From contig NZ_JAOEEA010000004.1 in assembly GCF_029837695.1 (NCBI RefSeq), forward strand, positions 186,001 through 250,000: a DNA stretch of 64,000 bases, given 5' to 3'. Source of the stretch: Pseudomonas sp. GD04019. GTDB lineage: Bacteria; Pseudomonadota; Gammaproteobacteria; Pseudomonadales; Pseudomonadaceae. The notes under the pieces are model-generated. The model made no database searches. It saw only the letters and a list, made by a program, of their open reading frames with translations, and was not told the DNA's origin. Positions 12,740 through 21,978 of this stretch are shown piece after piece; the stretch's first letter is position 1, and every line of letters starts with the position of its first letter. Both the position numbers and the translations under genes were made by a program.

Positions 12740-13888
12740 ATGCCGCGCCCCTTCACCCGCCTGCCCGAGCCCTGGGCCTTCGTTCGCCACTTCACCCCCA
12801 ACTGGTTCGCGATGACCATGGGGACCGGCGTGCTGGCCCTGGTGATTGCGCACCTGCCCTGGTCCCTGCCGGGGCAGATGATCCTGGCCGAGGCGCTATG
12901 GCTGTTCGGTGTGGGGCTCTTCGCCCTGTTCAGCCTGCTGTTCCTGAGTCGCGTGCTGCTGCACCGCGATACGGTCTGGCCGATGCTGCTGCACCCGGTG
13001 CAGTCGATGTTCCTCGGCGCCATTCCCATGGGCCTGGCCATGCTGATCGGCGGGCTGGTGCAGTTCGGCCCCGCGCGCTGGGGGGACAGCGTGTACCAGG
13101 TGGCCCATGTGTTGTGGTGGCTGGATGCGGCCATGGCGCTGGGTAGCGCGCTGCTGGTGCCCTACCTGATGTTCACCCGGCAGAGCCATGCGCTGGAGAA
13201 GATGACCGCCGTGTGGCTGCTGCCCATCGTCGCGCCCGAGGTGGCGGCCGGTGCCGCCGGCGGCCTGGCACCGTACCTGGACCCGGTCTCGGCGCGGCTG
13301 ATGCTGACGGTGGGCTTCGTGCTGTGGGGCATGTCGCTGTCCCTGGCCTTCTCGCTGATCACCCTGGTGCTGCTGCGCCTGGCCCTGCACAAGCTGCCGG
13401 ATACCGACTTCGCCGCCACCAGCTGGTTGCCGCTCGGCCCGCTGGCCACCGGTTGCCTGGGCCTGCTGACCATGGGCCAGGATGCCCCGGCCGCCTTCGC
13501 CGGCACCGCCATGGCCGGCGCCGCCGAGGTGGCCAGCGGCCTGAGCCTGGTCGGAGGCCTGGCATTGTGGGGCGCGGGGCTGTGGTGGCTGGTCACGGCG
13601 ATCTTCTTCACCCGCCACTACATCCGCGACAACATGCCGTTCAACCTGGGCTGGTGGGGCTTCACCTTCCCGCTGGGGGTGTTCACCCTGGCCACCTTCG
13701 AGCTGGAACGGCTGACCGAGCTGCGCTTCTTCGCCCTGGTCGGCCTGATCCTGGCGGTGCAACTGGCGGCGGTCTGGCTGCTGGTGCTGCAGCGCACCTT
13801 GCGCGGCGTATGGCACGGCGAGCTGTTCGAGGCGCCCTGCCTGAGCGGGCCGAATGCGCCGGCCCATGGGGTGTTCACGGCGGGCTGA
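12740..13888 (+). CDS. TDT-family transporter (TehA/SLAC1-type anion or sulfite exporter)
   Basis: A 382-residue protein with about ten hydrophobic helices and the N-terminal FTPNWFAMTMGTGVLAL pattern of the tellurite-resistance/dicarboxylate transporter family, whose members include malate permeases and sulfite exporters. The start MPRPFTRLPEP at 12740 precedes the conserved RHFTPNWF directly; an upstream start adds a non-conserved leader. The divergent LysR gene suggests inducible export. Substrate is uncertain; sulfite or a C4-acid are the family precedents. Confidence 0.82.
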   Translation: MPRPFTRLPEPWAFVRHFTPNWFAMTMGTGVLALVIAHLPWSLPGQMILAEALWLFGVGLFALFSLLFLSRVLLHRDTVWPMLLHPVQSMFLGAIPMGLAMLIGGLVQFGPARWGDSVYQVAHVLWWLDAAMALGSALLVPYLMFTRQSHALEKMTAVWLLPIVAPEVAAGAAGGLAPYLDPVSARLMLTVGFVLWGMSLSLAFSLITLVLLRLALHKLPDTDFAATSWLPLGPLATGCLGLLTMGQDAPAAFAGTAMAGAAEVASGLSLVGGLALWGAGLWWLVTAIFFTRHYIRDNMPFNLGWWGFTFPLGVFTLATFELERLTELRFFALVGLILAVQLAAVWLLVLQRTLRGVWHGELFEAPCLSGPNAPAHGVFTAG

Positions 13889-14029
13889 GGCGGCGTTGCG
13901 GCACGCTTTTCGCCGATCTGCGCGGGCGTTCGACCATCTGTCATTGCCCCTGAGCACCCGGCTGGGCGAAAATACGCGCCTTTTTACCGCCCCCTTCTTC
14001 TAGAAGTAGCCCCCGCAGGAGATTCAGCG

Positions 14030-16030
14030 ATGCCCAGCCGTCGTGAGCGTGCCAATGCCATTCGTGCCCTCAGCATGGATGCTGTGCAGAAAGCCAACAG
14101 CGGCCACCCCGGTGCCCCCATGGGCATGGCGGACATCGCCGAAGTGCTGTGGCGCGACTTCCTGCAGCACAACCCGAGCAACCCGAACTGGGCCGACCGC
14201 GACCGCTTCGTGCTGTCCAACGGCCACGGCTCGATGCTGATCTACTCGCTGCTGCACCTGACCGGCTACGACCTGGCCATCGACGACCTCAAGCAGTTCC
14301 GTCAGCTGCACAGTCGCACCCCGGGCCACCCGGAATACGGCTACACCCCGGGCGTCGAGACCACCACCGGCCCGCTGGGCCAGGGCATCGCCAACGCCGT
14401 CGGCTTCGCCATCGCCGAGAAAGTGCTGGGCGCGCAGTTCAACCGCCCGGGCCATGACGTGGTCAACCACTACACCTACGCCTTCCTCGGCGACGGCTGC
14501 ATGATGGAAGGCATCAGCCATGAAGTCTGCTCGCTGGCCGGCACCCTGGGCCTGGGCAAGCTGGTCGCCTTCTACGACGACAACGGCATCTCCATCGACG
14601 GCGAAGTCCACGGCTGGTTCACCGACGACACCCCGGCGCGCTTCGAGTCCTACGGCTGGCAGGTGATCCGCAATGTCGATGGCCACGACGCCGACGAGAT
14701 CAAGATCGCCATCGAGACCGCGCGCAAGACCAGCGACCGCCCAACCCTGATCTGCTGCAAGACCGTGATCGGCTTCGGTTCGCCGAACAAGGGCGGCAAG
14801 GAAGAGTGCCATGGCGCCCCGCTGGGCAACGACGAGATCGCCGCCACCCGCGCCGCGCTGAACTGGAGCCACGGCCCGTTCGAGATCCCCTCGGAAATCT
14901 ACGCCGAGTGGGACGCCAAGGAAGCCGGTGCCGCCCGCGAGGCTGCCTGGAACGACAAGTTTGCCGCCTACGCCGCCGCTCACCCGGAACTGGCCGCCGA
15001 GCTCAAGCGCCGCCTGGCCGGCGAGCTGCCGGCCGACTTCGCCGAGAAGTCCGCCGCCTATGTGCAGGAAGTCGCCGCCAAGGGCGAGACCATCGCCAGC
15101 CGCAAGGCCAGCCAGAACGCGCTGAACGCCTTCGGTCCGCTGCTGCCGGAGTTCCTCGGCGGTTCCGCCGACCTGGCCGGCTCCAACCTGACCCTGTGGA
15201 AGGGCTGCAAGGGTGTGGAATCCACTGACGCTGCTGGCAACTACCTGTTCTACGGCGTGCGCGAGTTCGGCATGAGCGCCATCATGAATGGTATCGCCCT
15301 GCACGGCGGCTTCATCCCGTACGGCGCGACCTTCCTGATCTTCATGGAATACGCACGCAACGCCGTGCGCATGTCCGCGCTGATGAAGCAGCGCGTGCTC
15401 TATGTGTTCACCCACGACTCCATCGGCCTGGGCGAAGACGGCCCGACCCACCAGCCGATCGAGCAGCTGGCCAGCCTGCGTGGCACGCCGAACCTGGACA
15501 CCTGGCGCCCGGCCGACGCCGTGGAATCCGCGGTGGCCTGGAAGTACGCCATCGAGCGCGCCGATGGCCCGAGCGCGCTGATCTTCAGCCGCCAGAACCT
15601 GCCGCACCAGGCGCGCGACGGCCAGCAGGTCGCCGACATCGCCCGTGGCGCCTATGTGCTGAAGGATTGTGCCGGCGAGCCGGAACTGATCCTGATCGCC
15701 ACCGGTTCGGAAGTCGGCCTGGCCGTACAGGCCTACGACAAACTGAGCGAGCAGGGCCGCAAGGTGCGCGTGGTGTCCATGCCGTCGACCTCCGTGTTCG
15801 ACCAGCAGGATGCCGGCTACAAGCAGGCCGTGCTGCCGCTGCAGGTCGGTGCGCGCATCGCCATCGAGGCCTCGCACGCGGACTACTGGTACAAGTACGT
15901 CGGCCTGGAAGGGCGCATCATCGGCATGACCACCTTCGGTGAGTCCGCCCCGGCACCGGCGCTGTTCGAGGAGTTCGGCTTCACCGTCGCCAACATCCTG
16001 GAAACCGCCGAAGAGCTGCTCGACGCCTGA
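14030..16030 (+). CDS. tkt: Transketolase
   Basis: A 666-residue thiamin-diphosphate enzyme moving two-carbon units between sugar phosphates in the pentose phosphate pathway. Seen: [19 protein letters not shown] at the N-terminus, the ThDP-binding segment [12 protein letters not shown], and the pyrimidine-domain segment [18 protein letters not shown]. The ribosome-binding site GCAGGAGAT precedes ATG 14030. epd follows in the same direction 44 bp on. Confidence 0.97.
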   Translation: MPSRRERANAIRALSMDAVQKANSGHPGAPMGMADIAEVLWRDFLQHNPSNPNWADRDRFVLSNGHGSMLIYSLLHLTGYDLAIDDLKQFRQLHSRTPGHPEYGYTPGVETTTGPLGQGIANAVGFAIAEKVLGAQFNRPGHDVVNHYTYAFLGDGCMMEGISHEVCSLAGTLGLGKLVAFYDDNGISIDGEVHGWFTDDTPARFESYGWQVIRNVDGHDADEIKIAIETARKTSDRPTLICCKTVIGFGSPNKGGKEECHGAPLGNDEIAATRAALNWSHGPFEIPSEIYAEWDAKEAGAAREAAWNDKFAAYAAAHPELAAELKRRLAGELPADFAEKSAAYVQEVAAKGETIASRKASQNALNAFGPLLPEFLGGSADLAGSNLTLWKGCKGVESTDAAGNYLFYGVREFGMSAIMNGIALHGGFIPYGATFLIFMEYARNAVRMSALMKQRVLYVFTHDSIGLGEDGPTHQPIEQLASLRGTPNLDTWRPADAVESAVAWKYAIERADGPSALIFSRQNLPHQARDGQQVADIARGAYVLKDCAGEPELILIATGSEVGLAVQAYDKLSEQGRKVRVVSMPSTSVFDQQDAGYKQAVLPLQVGARIAIEASHADYWYKYVGLEGRIIGMTTFGESAPAPALFEEFGFTVANILETAEELLDA

Positions 16031-16074
16031 TGCGCCTGGCCCCCTCGTCTGAGGGGGCCACGCCGAGAACCGCT

Positions 16075-17121
16075 ATGGCCAGACGCCCCTATAAAGTCGC
16101 CCTCAACGGATACGGCCGTATCGGTCGTTGCGTGCTGCGCGCCTTGCACGAGCGCGGCGCCGCGGCCGGTTTCGAGATCGTCGCGCTGAACGACCTGGCC
16201 GACCAGGCCAGCATCGAATACCTGACCCGCTTCGACTCCACCCACGGCCGCTTCCCTGGCGAGGTGCGGGTCGACGGCGACTGCCTGCATATCAATGGCG
16301 ACTGCGTGAAGGTGCTGCGCCAGAGCGAGCCGGAGGCCATCGATTGGGCCGCGCTGGATATCGACCTGGTGCTGGAATGCTCCGGCGTCTATCACAGCCG
16401 CGCCGATGCCGAGCGCTTCCTGGCGGCTGGTGCCCCGCGCGTGCTGTTCTCCCAGCCGATGGCCAGCGAGGCGGATATCGACGCGACCATCGTCTACGGG
16501 GTCAACCAGCAGCAGCTCAGCGGTCGCGAGACCCTGGTCTCAAATGCCTCCTGCACCACCAACTGCGGTGTGCCGCTGCTGAAACTTCTCAACGAGGCGG
16601 TGGGTCTGGAGTATGCCTCCATCACCACCATTCACTCCGCGATGAACGACCAGCCCGTGATCGACGCCTATCACCACGAAGACCTGCGCCGCACGCGCTC
16701 GGCCTTCCAGTCGGTGATCCCCGTCTCCACGGGGCTGGCACGGGGTATCGAGCGTCTGCTGCCGGAGCTGGCCGGGCGCATCCAGGCCAAGGCCATCCGC
16801 GTGCCGACGGTCAACGTCTCGTGCCTGGACATCACCCTGCAGACCGCCCGCGACACCTCCGCCGAAGAGATCAACCGCGTGCTGCGCCAGGCCGCCGAAA
16901 GTGGGCCGCTCAAGGGCCTGCTGGCCTACACCGAGCTGCCCCACGCCAGTTGCGATTTCAACCACGACGCCCATTCGGCCATCGTCGACGGCAGCCAGAC
17001 CCGGGTGTCCGGCCCCCGCCTGGTCAACCTGTTGGCCTGGTTCGACAACGAATGGGGCTTCGCCAACCGTATGCTCGACGTCGCGGAACACTTCCTCGCC
17101 GTCTCCACGACTTCCAACTAA
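16075..17121 (+). CDS. epd: D-erythrose-4-phosphate dehydrogenase
   Basis: A 348-residue GAPDH-family enzyme oxidising erythrose 4-phosphate to 4-phosphoerythronate, the first step of pyridoxal phosphate synthesis via PdxB. Rossmann start VALNGYGRIGRCVLR; catalytic Cys in SNASCTTNCGVPLL; C-terminal WFDNEWGFANRM. I call it Epd rather than Gap from the position between tkt and pgk, the usual Pseudomonas order, and from the Epd-like segments. ATG 16075 is chosen over 16030, which would add a 15-residue non-conserved leader. Confidence 0.9.
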   Translation: MARRPYKVALNGYGRIGRCVLRALHERGAAAGFEIVALNDLADQASIEYLTRFDSTHGRFPGEVRVDGDCLHINGDCVKVLRQSEPEAIDWAALDIDLVLECSGVYHSRADAERFLAAGAPRVLFSQPMASEADIDATIVYGVNQQQLSGRETLVSNASCTTNCGVPLLKLLNEAVGLEYASITTIHSAMNDQPVIDAYHHEDLRRTRSAFQSVIPVSTGLARGIERLLPELAGRIQAKAIRVPTVNVSCLDITLQTARDTSAEEINRVLRQAAESGPLKGLLAYTELPHASCDFNHDAHSAIVDGSQTRVSGPRLVNLLAWFDNEWGFANRMLDVAEHFLAVSTTSN

Positions 17122-17145
17122 CCAGCCCCTTGTGAAGGACTGACC

Positions 17146-18306
17146 ATGACCGTTCTGAAGATGACCGACCTCGACCTCGCCGGTAAGCGCGTGCTGATCC
17201 GCGAAGACCTCAACGTGCCGGTGAAGGACGGCGTGGTGAAGAGCGACGCGCGCATCCTCGCCTCCCTGCCGACCATCAAGCTGGCCCTGGAGAAGGGCGC
17301 GGCGGTGATGGTCTGCTCGCACCTGGGCCGCCCGACCGAGGGCGAGTTCTCCGAGGAGAACAGCCTGGCGCCGGTCGCCGCCTACCTGTCCAAGGCCCTG
17401 GGCCGCGAAGTGCCGCTGGTCAAGGACTACCTGGGCGGCGTCGAAGTCAAAGCCGGCGACATCGTGCTGTTCGAGAACGTGCGCTTCAACAAGGGTGAGA
17501 AGAAGAATGCCGACGAGCTGGCCCAGCAATACGCCGCCCTGTGCGACGTGTTCGTGATGGACGCCTTCGGTACCGCCCACCGCGCCGAGGGCTCGACCCA
17601 CGGTGTGGCCAAGTTCGCCAAGGTCGCCGCCGCCGGCCCGCTGCTGGCTGCCGAGCTGGATGCCCTGGGCAAGGCCCTGAAGAGCCCCGAACGCCCTCTG
17701 GCTGCCATCGTCGCCGGCTCCAAGGTCTCCACCAAGCTCGACGTGCTGAACAGCCTGGCGCAGATCTGCGACCAGCTGATCGTCGGCGGCGGCATCGCCA
17801 ACACCTTCCTCGCCGCGGCGGGCCATAAGGTCGGCAAGTCGCTGTACGAGGCCGATCTGGTCGACACCGCCAAGGCTATCGCGGCCAAGGTCAGCGTGCC
17901 GCTGCCGGTCGACGTGGTGGTGGCCAAGGAGTTCGCGGAAACCGCCGAAGCCACCGTCAAGCTGATCGCCGACGTGGCCGACGACGACATGATCCTCGAC
18001 ATCGGCCCGCAGACTGCCGCGCAGTTCGCCGAGCTGCTGAAGTCGTCCAAGACCATCCTGTGGAACGGCCCGGTCGGCGTGTTCGAGTTCGACCAGTTCG
18101 GCAACGGCACCAAGGTGCTGGCCCAGGCCATCGCCGAGAGCCCGGCGTTCTCCATCGCCGGCGGCGGCGACACCCTGGCTGCCATCGACAAGTACGGCGT
18201 GAACGAGCAGATCAGCTATATCTCCACCGGCGGTGGCGCCTTCCTCGAGTTCGTCGAGGGCAAGGTGCTGCCGGCCGTGGAAGTGCTGGAGCAGCGCGCC
18301 AAGTAA
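17146..18306 (+). CDS. pgk: Phosphoglycerate kinase
   Basis: A 386-residue PGK interconverting 1,3-bisphosphoglycerate/ADP and 3-phosphoglycerate/ATP. Family signature [15 protein letters not shown] at residues about 15–29; basic-patch segment [11 protein letters not shown]-terminal nucleotide loop [19 protein letters not shown] ribosome-binding site precedes ATG 17146, 24 bp after epd. It heads a run of small envelope genes before fba. Confidence 0.97.
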   Translation: MTVLKMTDLDLAGKRVLIREDLNVPVKDGVVKSDARILASLPTIKLALEKGAAVMVCSHLGRPTEGEFSEENSLAPVAAYLSKALGREVPLVKDYLGGVEVKAGDIVLFENVRFNKGEKKNADELAQQYAALCDVFVMDAFGTAHRAEGSTHGVAKFAKVAAAGPLLAAELDALGKALKSPERPLAAIVAGSKVSTKLDVLNSLAQICDQLIVGGGIANTFLAAAGHKVGKSLYEADLVDTAKAIAAKVSVPLPVDVVVAKEFAETAEATVKLIADVADDDMILDIGPQTAAQFAELLKSSKTILWNGPVGVFEFDQFGNGTKVLAQAIAESPAFSIAGGGDTLAAIDKYGVNEQISYISTGGGAFLEFVEGKVLPAVEVLEQRAK

Positions 18307-18378
18307 GCGCGGGCGCCTAAACCAAACGCCTCGCTCCGCGGTCCCTTGCACAGGTACCTCGGAGAAAGGAACACGGTC

Positions 18379-18570
18379 ATGCGCACCTTCAGCATCCTGT
18401 TACTCTGTGTGGCCGGCCTCGCCGGCTGCAGCGGCAAGGCCCCGAGCACCTGTGAGGTGCTCAGCCCGCCGGAAATCATACTGCCGTCCACCCAGGACGA
18501 TCAGCGGGTCGAGGTGCAGAGCACCGGTGACCCCACCGTGGACGGCAGTGCCCAGCAGGACTGCCCCTGA
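18379..18570 (+). CDS. Small lipoprotein of unknown function
   Basis: A 63-residue protein with a lipoprotein signal (LAGC box at residues about 14–17) and three further Cys in a short acidic tail. A strong GGAGAAAGGA ribosome-binding site lies 9 nt before ATG 18379. No recognisable domain. It is the first of three consecutive small lipoproteins between pgk and fba, tightly spaced and co-directional; they may form one transcript with pgk. Confidence 0.72.
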   Translation: MRTFSILLLCVAGLAGCSGKAPSTCEVLSPPEIILPSTQDDQRVEVQSTGDPTVDGSAQQDCP

Positions 18571-18583
18571 CATGGAGTGAGCG

Positions 18584-18895
18584 ATGAAGGCTGTGATCTT
18601 GGCGTTGCCCGTCGTGTTGCTGGCCGGCTGTGCCGGCCAGCAAGCGCCCACTGATAGCTGGAATCGCTGGGTCTGCGACAGCCAGGCCGAAGTATTGTGG
18701 CGGCCGGTGGGCGATGACGCGGTCGATTTGCGTTTGGGCGGCGGCGATATCGTCCACCGCCTGCAGCGCGAACCCTCGGGTTCCGGCGTGCTTTATAGCG
18801 ACGGCATCCTGGCCTTCCACAGCAAGGGTGAGGAAGGCCTGGTGTACCGGGTGGCGGACGACGACCTGATCGGTCGTGGCTGCAAGGCGCCATGA
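18584..18895 (+). CDS. MliC-type lipoprotein, predicted C-type lysozyme inhibitor
   Basis: A 103-residue lipoprotein (signal ends LLAGC, Cys15 lipidated) with the short beta-barrel pattern of the MliC family: WVCDSQAEVLWRP opening, repeated strands and a C-terminal Cys (GRGCKAP) that would pair with the first mature Cys. MliC proteins block host or environmental c-type lysozyme at the outer membrane. RBS GGAGTGAGCG precedes the ATG. The next gene overlaps its stop by 4 nt. Confidence 0.72.
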   Translation: MKAVILALPVVLLAGCAGQQAPTDSWNRWVCDSQAEVLWRPVGDDAVDLRLGGGDIVHRLQREPSGSGVLYSDGILAFHSKGEEGLVYRVADDDLIGRGCKAP

Positions 18896-19104
18896 CGAGT
18901 GCGACGGGCAAGGCGGCGTTGCTGATGCTGGTGGTGGCGCTCGGTGGCTGCATTTCCGATCCAGACCAGCAAACCAGCTGGTGTTGGGTGGCCAGGGCCT
19001 TCGAGGGTTACCAGAGCAGCCACGTTCAGGCCCAGACTGCCCAGGCGCGACGGGACAACCAAGTCGAGGCATCGCGCAACGCCTGCCAGTGGATAGATGG
19101 GTAG
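18892..19104 (+). CDS. Small lipoprotein of unknown function
   Basis: A 70-residue protein with lipoprotein signal (LGGC box near residues 17–20) and three further Cys. Its ATG overlaps the previous stop codon (ATGA), implying translational coupling to the MliC-type gene. No domain recognised. The region up to fba (19105–19251) holds a small inverted repeat GGAAATA-N10-TATTTCC near 19157–19180 and nothing else I can name. Confidence 0.65.
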   Translation: MTSATGKAALLMLVVALGGCISDPDQQTSWCWVARAFEGYQSSHVQAQTAQARRDNQVEASRNACQWIDG

Positions 19105-19251
19105 CTAGGCGAGCAGTTTTTGTAATACAGCGCAGCTCAATGTCTGCGCAATATCGGAAATAGGCGATGGCGTATTTCCGGGAAACTTGAACAAGGCCCG
19201 CCCCTGCGGCAGGCTTGCACACTTAACGACCCTCATTTGGGAGCTTCACAG

Positions 19252-20316
19252 ATGGCACTTATCAGCATGCGCCAGATGCTCGACCACGCCGCCGAATTCG
19301 GCTACGGCGTGCCGGCCTTCAACGTCAACAACCTCGAGCAGATGCGCGCGATCATGGAAGCGGCCGACAAGACCGACTCTCCGGTGATCGTCCAGGCCTC
19401 GGCCGGTGCCCGCAAATACGCCGGTGCACCGTTCCTGCGCCACCTGATCCTGGCCGCCATCGAAGAATTCCCGCACATCCCGGTGTGCATGCACCAGGAC
19501 CACGGTACCAGCCCCGATGTGTGCCAGCGTTCGATCCAGCTGGGCTTCAGCTCGGTGATGATGGACGGCTCGCTGAAGGAAGACGGCAAGACCCCGGCCG
19601 ACTACGACTACAACGTCCGCGTGACCCAGCAGACCGTGGCTTTCGCCCACGCCTGCGGCGTGTCCGTGGAAGGTGAGCTGGGCTGCCTGGGCAGCCTGGA
19701 AACCGGCATGGCCGGTGAAGAAGACGGCGTCGGCGCCGAAGGCGTGCTGGACCACAGCCAACTGCTGACCGACCCGGAAGAAGCCGCCGACTTCGTCAAG
19801 CGCACCCAGGTCGATGCCCTGGCCATCGCCATCGGCACCAGCCACGGCGCCTACAAGTTCACCAAGCCGCCGACCGGCGACGTGCTCTCCATCGAGCGCA
19901 TCAAGGAGATCCACAAACGCATCCCCAACACCCACCTGGTGATGCACGGGTCCTCCTCGGTACCGCAGGAGTGGCTGAAGGTGATCAACGAGTTCGGCGG
20001 TGACATCAAGGAAACCTACGGCGTGCCGGTCGAAGAAATCGTCGAAGGCATCAAGCACGGCGTACGCAAGGTCAATATCGACACCGATCTGCGTCTGGCT
20101 TCCACCGGTGCCATCCGCCGCATGATGGCCGAACACCCGAGCGAGTTCGACCCGCGCAAGTTCTTCGCCAAGACCATCGTTGCCATGCGTGACATCTGCA
20201 TCGCTCGCTACGAAGCCTTCGGCACCGCCGGCAACGCCTCCAAGATCAAGCCGATCTCCCTGGAAGGCATGTACCAGCGCTACGCCAGCGGCGAGCTGAC
20301 CGCCAAGGTCAACTAA
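19252..20316 (+). CDS. fba: Fructose-bisphosphate aldolase, class II
   Basis: A 354-residue zinc-dependent aldolase (Calvin-cycle subtype length). Visible: [15 protein letters not shown], the zinc ligand segment [23 protein letters not shown] and the SSSVPQEWL loop; the [11 protein letters not shown] segment carries phosphate-binding residues. In pseudomonads lacking phosphofructokinase the enzyme mainly acts in gluconeogenesis and triose recycling. ATG 19252 follows a GGGAGC ribosome-binding site. Confidence 0.96.
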   Translation: MALISMRQMLDHAAEFGYGVPAFNVNNLEQMRAIMEAADKTDSPVIVQASAGARKYAGAPFLRHLILAAIEEFPHIPVCMHQDHGTSPDVCQRSIQLGFSSVMMDGSLKEDGKTPADYDYNVRVTQQTVAFAHACGVSVEGELGCLGSLETGMAGEEDGVGAEGVLDHSQLLTDPEEAADFVKRTQVDALAIAIGTSHGAYKFTKPPTGDVLSIERIKEIHKRIPNTHLVMHGSSSVPQEWLKVINEFGGDIKETYGVPVEEIVEGIKHGVRKVNIDTDLRLASTGAIRRMMAEHPSEFDPRKFFAKTIVAMRDICIARYEAFGTAGNASKIKPISLEGMYQRYASGELTAKVN

Positions 20317-20332
20317 GCCATCCGCTGCACCG

Positions 20333-20356
20333 AAAGCCCCGCTCTGCGGGGCTTTT
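20333..20356 (+). terminator. Rho-independent terminator of fba
   Basis: AAAGCCCCGC, a TCT loop, GCGGGGCTTT, then more T, starting 17 nt after the fba stop. Confidence 0.92.
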
Positions 20357-20375
20357 TCATATCCGGGGAAAGTCA

Positions 20376-20819
20376 ATGACCTTACGCATCCTGACGCTGG
20401 GCGCCTTTCTGCTGCTGATAGGCTGCGCGAGCCCGACGCTGCCGCCCGAGCCGCCGGCGAGTGCTCCGTTGGCCGTGGTGCCCAGCGATCCGCAGCTCTG
20501 TGGCGAGCGCGCCGAGTGCACCACCAAGGTCTCGCGCACGCTGCTGTTCGTCTTCGATTACGCGGCGGCCGGTGGTCATCTGCTGCAGCGCCAGGGGCGG
20601 TTGCTGTTCACCCCGGACGAGGCGGTGGCGAATGAATGGCCGGCCATTGCCATTCGTCTGGCCGAGCCGGTCGACAACCGCTTCGAGTTCGCGGCCGAAT
20701 GCCAGGTCGCGCAGTGCCGCTACAGTGCCGACGAGTTGCTGCGCGTCTATCGCAGCTACCTGGCGGACCGGCCGTGCTCGTTGCAGTTGGCGTCATCGGT
20801 GCGCGGCTGCCCGCCTTGA
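20376..20819 (+). CDS. Lipoprotein of unknown function
   Basis: A 147-residue protein with lipoprotein signal (LLIGC box at residues about 13–17), a Pro-rich linker and a compact C-terminal domain with five Cys in the mature part (LCGERAECTTK, ECQVAQCRY, RPCSL). The even cysteine pattern suggests disulfides, hence periplasmic exposure. No known family recognised. Confidence 0.7.
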   Translation: MTLRILTLGAFLLLIGCASPTLPPEPPASAPLAVVPSDPQLCGERAECTTKVSRTLLFVFDYAAAGGHLLQRQGRLLFTPDEAVANEWPAIAIRLAEPVDNRFEFAAECQVAQCRYSADELLRVYRSYLADRPCSLQLASSVRGCPP

Positions 20820-20847
20820 TGGCGGCGAGCGAGGTTACACTGCGTCC

Positions 20848-21345
20848 ATGAGCACGCCTTTCAAATACCTTCAGGGCTACCCGCCACACCTGCAGCAGCA
20901 GGTGATGCAGATGGTCAGTGAGAATCGCCTCGGCGACTACCTGAGACAGCGTTATCCCAATCGCCACCAGGTGCAGAGCGACAAGGCGCTGTACGGCTAC
21001 ACCACCGAGCTGAAGCAGGAGTATCTGCGCAGTGCGCCGGCCATCGACAAGGTGCTGTACGACAACCGCCTCGACCTGACCCATCGGGCCCTTGGCCTGC
21101 ACACGGCGGTCTCGCGGGTGCAGGGCGGTAAGCTCAAGGCGAAGAAGGAGATTCGCGTGGCTGCGCTGTTCAAGGACGCCGCGCCGGAGTTCCTCAACAT
21201 GATCGTGGTGCACGAACTGGCGCACCTGAAGGAGGCCGAGCACAACAAGGCCTTCTACAAGCTGTGCCAGTACATGCTGCCGGACTATCACCAGCTGGAG
21301 TTCGACCTGCGCCTGTATCTAACCTGGCGCGATATGGACTCATGA
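20848..21345 (+). CDS. YgjP-type zinc metallopeptidase (M48-related, DUF45)
   Basis: A 165-residue soluble protein with the zinc motif HELAHLKEAEHNKAFYKLC; the second H..F pattern is typical of the YgjP/SprT-like gluzincin group. The start ATG 20848 is the first in-frame Met compatible with the family length; a much longer reading frame upstream overlaps the lipoprotein gene in another frame and lacks homology. Substrate unknown. Confidence 0.8.
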   Translation: MSTPFKYLQGYPPHLQQQVMQMVSENRLGDYLRQRYPNRHQVQSDKALYGYTTELKQEYLRSAPAIDKVLYDNRLDLTHRALGLHTAVSRVQGGKLKAKKEIRVAALFKDAAPEFLNMIVVHELAHLKEAEHNKAFYKLCQYMLPDYHQLEFDLRLYLTWRDMDS

Positions 21346-21360
21346 CCAAAGGAACTTCTC

Positions 21361-21792
21361 ATGGACGAGATCAATCCCTACGCCACACCGGGCAGTGCGC
21401 TGCGGTCGGATGCGCCTGCGGCTCGCGGCAAGCCGCGGGGCTATGGCTGGTACAAGTGGTGCAGCTTGGTCTATGGCGCGCTGGCCCTGCTTACCGCCCT
21501 GATCGCGTGGGTGAGCAAGGCACTCAACTTGGCGCCAATGAGCCTGGTGGTGACGACGATCATCTTGGCGCCGCTGATCAGCTACCTGCTGATCGCTAAG
21601 CGTGCGCGTGTACTCATCTATCTGTGGCTACCCCTGCATCTGCTAGGTGCCTTGATGCTGCTGGCATTTGGCTTCGACAAAATAAGCGAGGCTAGCAACT
21701 TGAGGGCCGGCATCATCCTCTTCATGGTCGGCAGCAATCTGCTGTCCTGGCTGGCCAGCCTGTACTTCCACTGGCGCCTGGGCAAGAAATAG
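21361..21792 (+). CDS. Integral membrane protein of unknown function
   Basis: A 143-residue protein with a soluble N-terminus NPYATPGS, found before TM segments in several small membrane proteins of this type, and four predicted TM helices (about residues 36–52, 60–80, 87–107, 113–133). Slightly lower GC3 than its neighbours. No functional motif. ATG 21361 follows AAGGAAC by 6 nt. Confidence 0.7.
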   Translation: MDEINPYATPGSALRSDAPAARGKPRGYGWYKWCSLVYGALALLTALIAWVSKALNLAPMSLVVTTIILAPLISYLLIAKRARVLIYLWLPLHLLGALMLLAFGFDKISEASNLRAGIILFMVGSNLLSWLASLYFHWRLGKK

Positions 21793-21844
21793 GCACTCCC
21801 CGCCAGCTCCCGCAGGCTCTGGCCTGGATCCATTCATCACCGGT

Positions 21845-21879
21845 TTATCCACAGAGTCATCCCCGGCCTCTGTGCACAA
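21845..21879. other. Pair of DnaA-box-like nonamers
   Basis: TTATCCACA (21845–21853) matches the DnaA consensus exactly, and TGTGCACAA (21871–21879, inverted) differs by one base. Only two occur and none of the genes that flank oriC in Pseudomonas is nearby, so this is at most a DnaA-titrating or regulatory site, or chance. Confidence 0.25.
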
Positions 21880-21978
21880 CCGGCTGATTGGGAAGCGCTT
21901 TTTCCGTGCATGACCAATGGACTGGAGAGCCGTCCTGGCCGGTGCCATAGTGGTGGCATTCCTTGCAGGAGAACGCTC

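Noticed and set aside
16030..16074. epd starting at ATG 16030, overlapping the tkt stop
   Set aside because: The added 15 residues are not conserved; the Rossmann strand starts right after ATG 16075.
21845..21879. DnaA boxes as evidence of a replication origin
   Set aside because: Only one perfect and one near nonamer occur; no dnaA, dnaN or gidA genes or AT-rich unwinding element is nearby.
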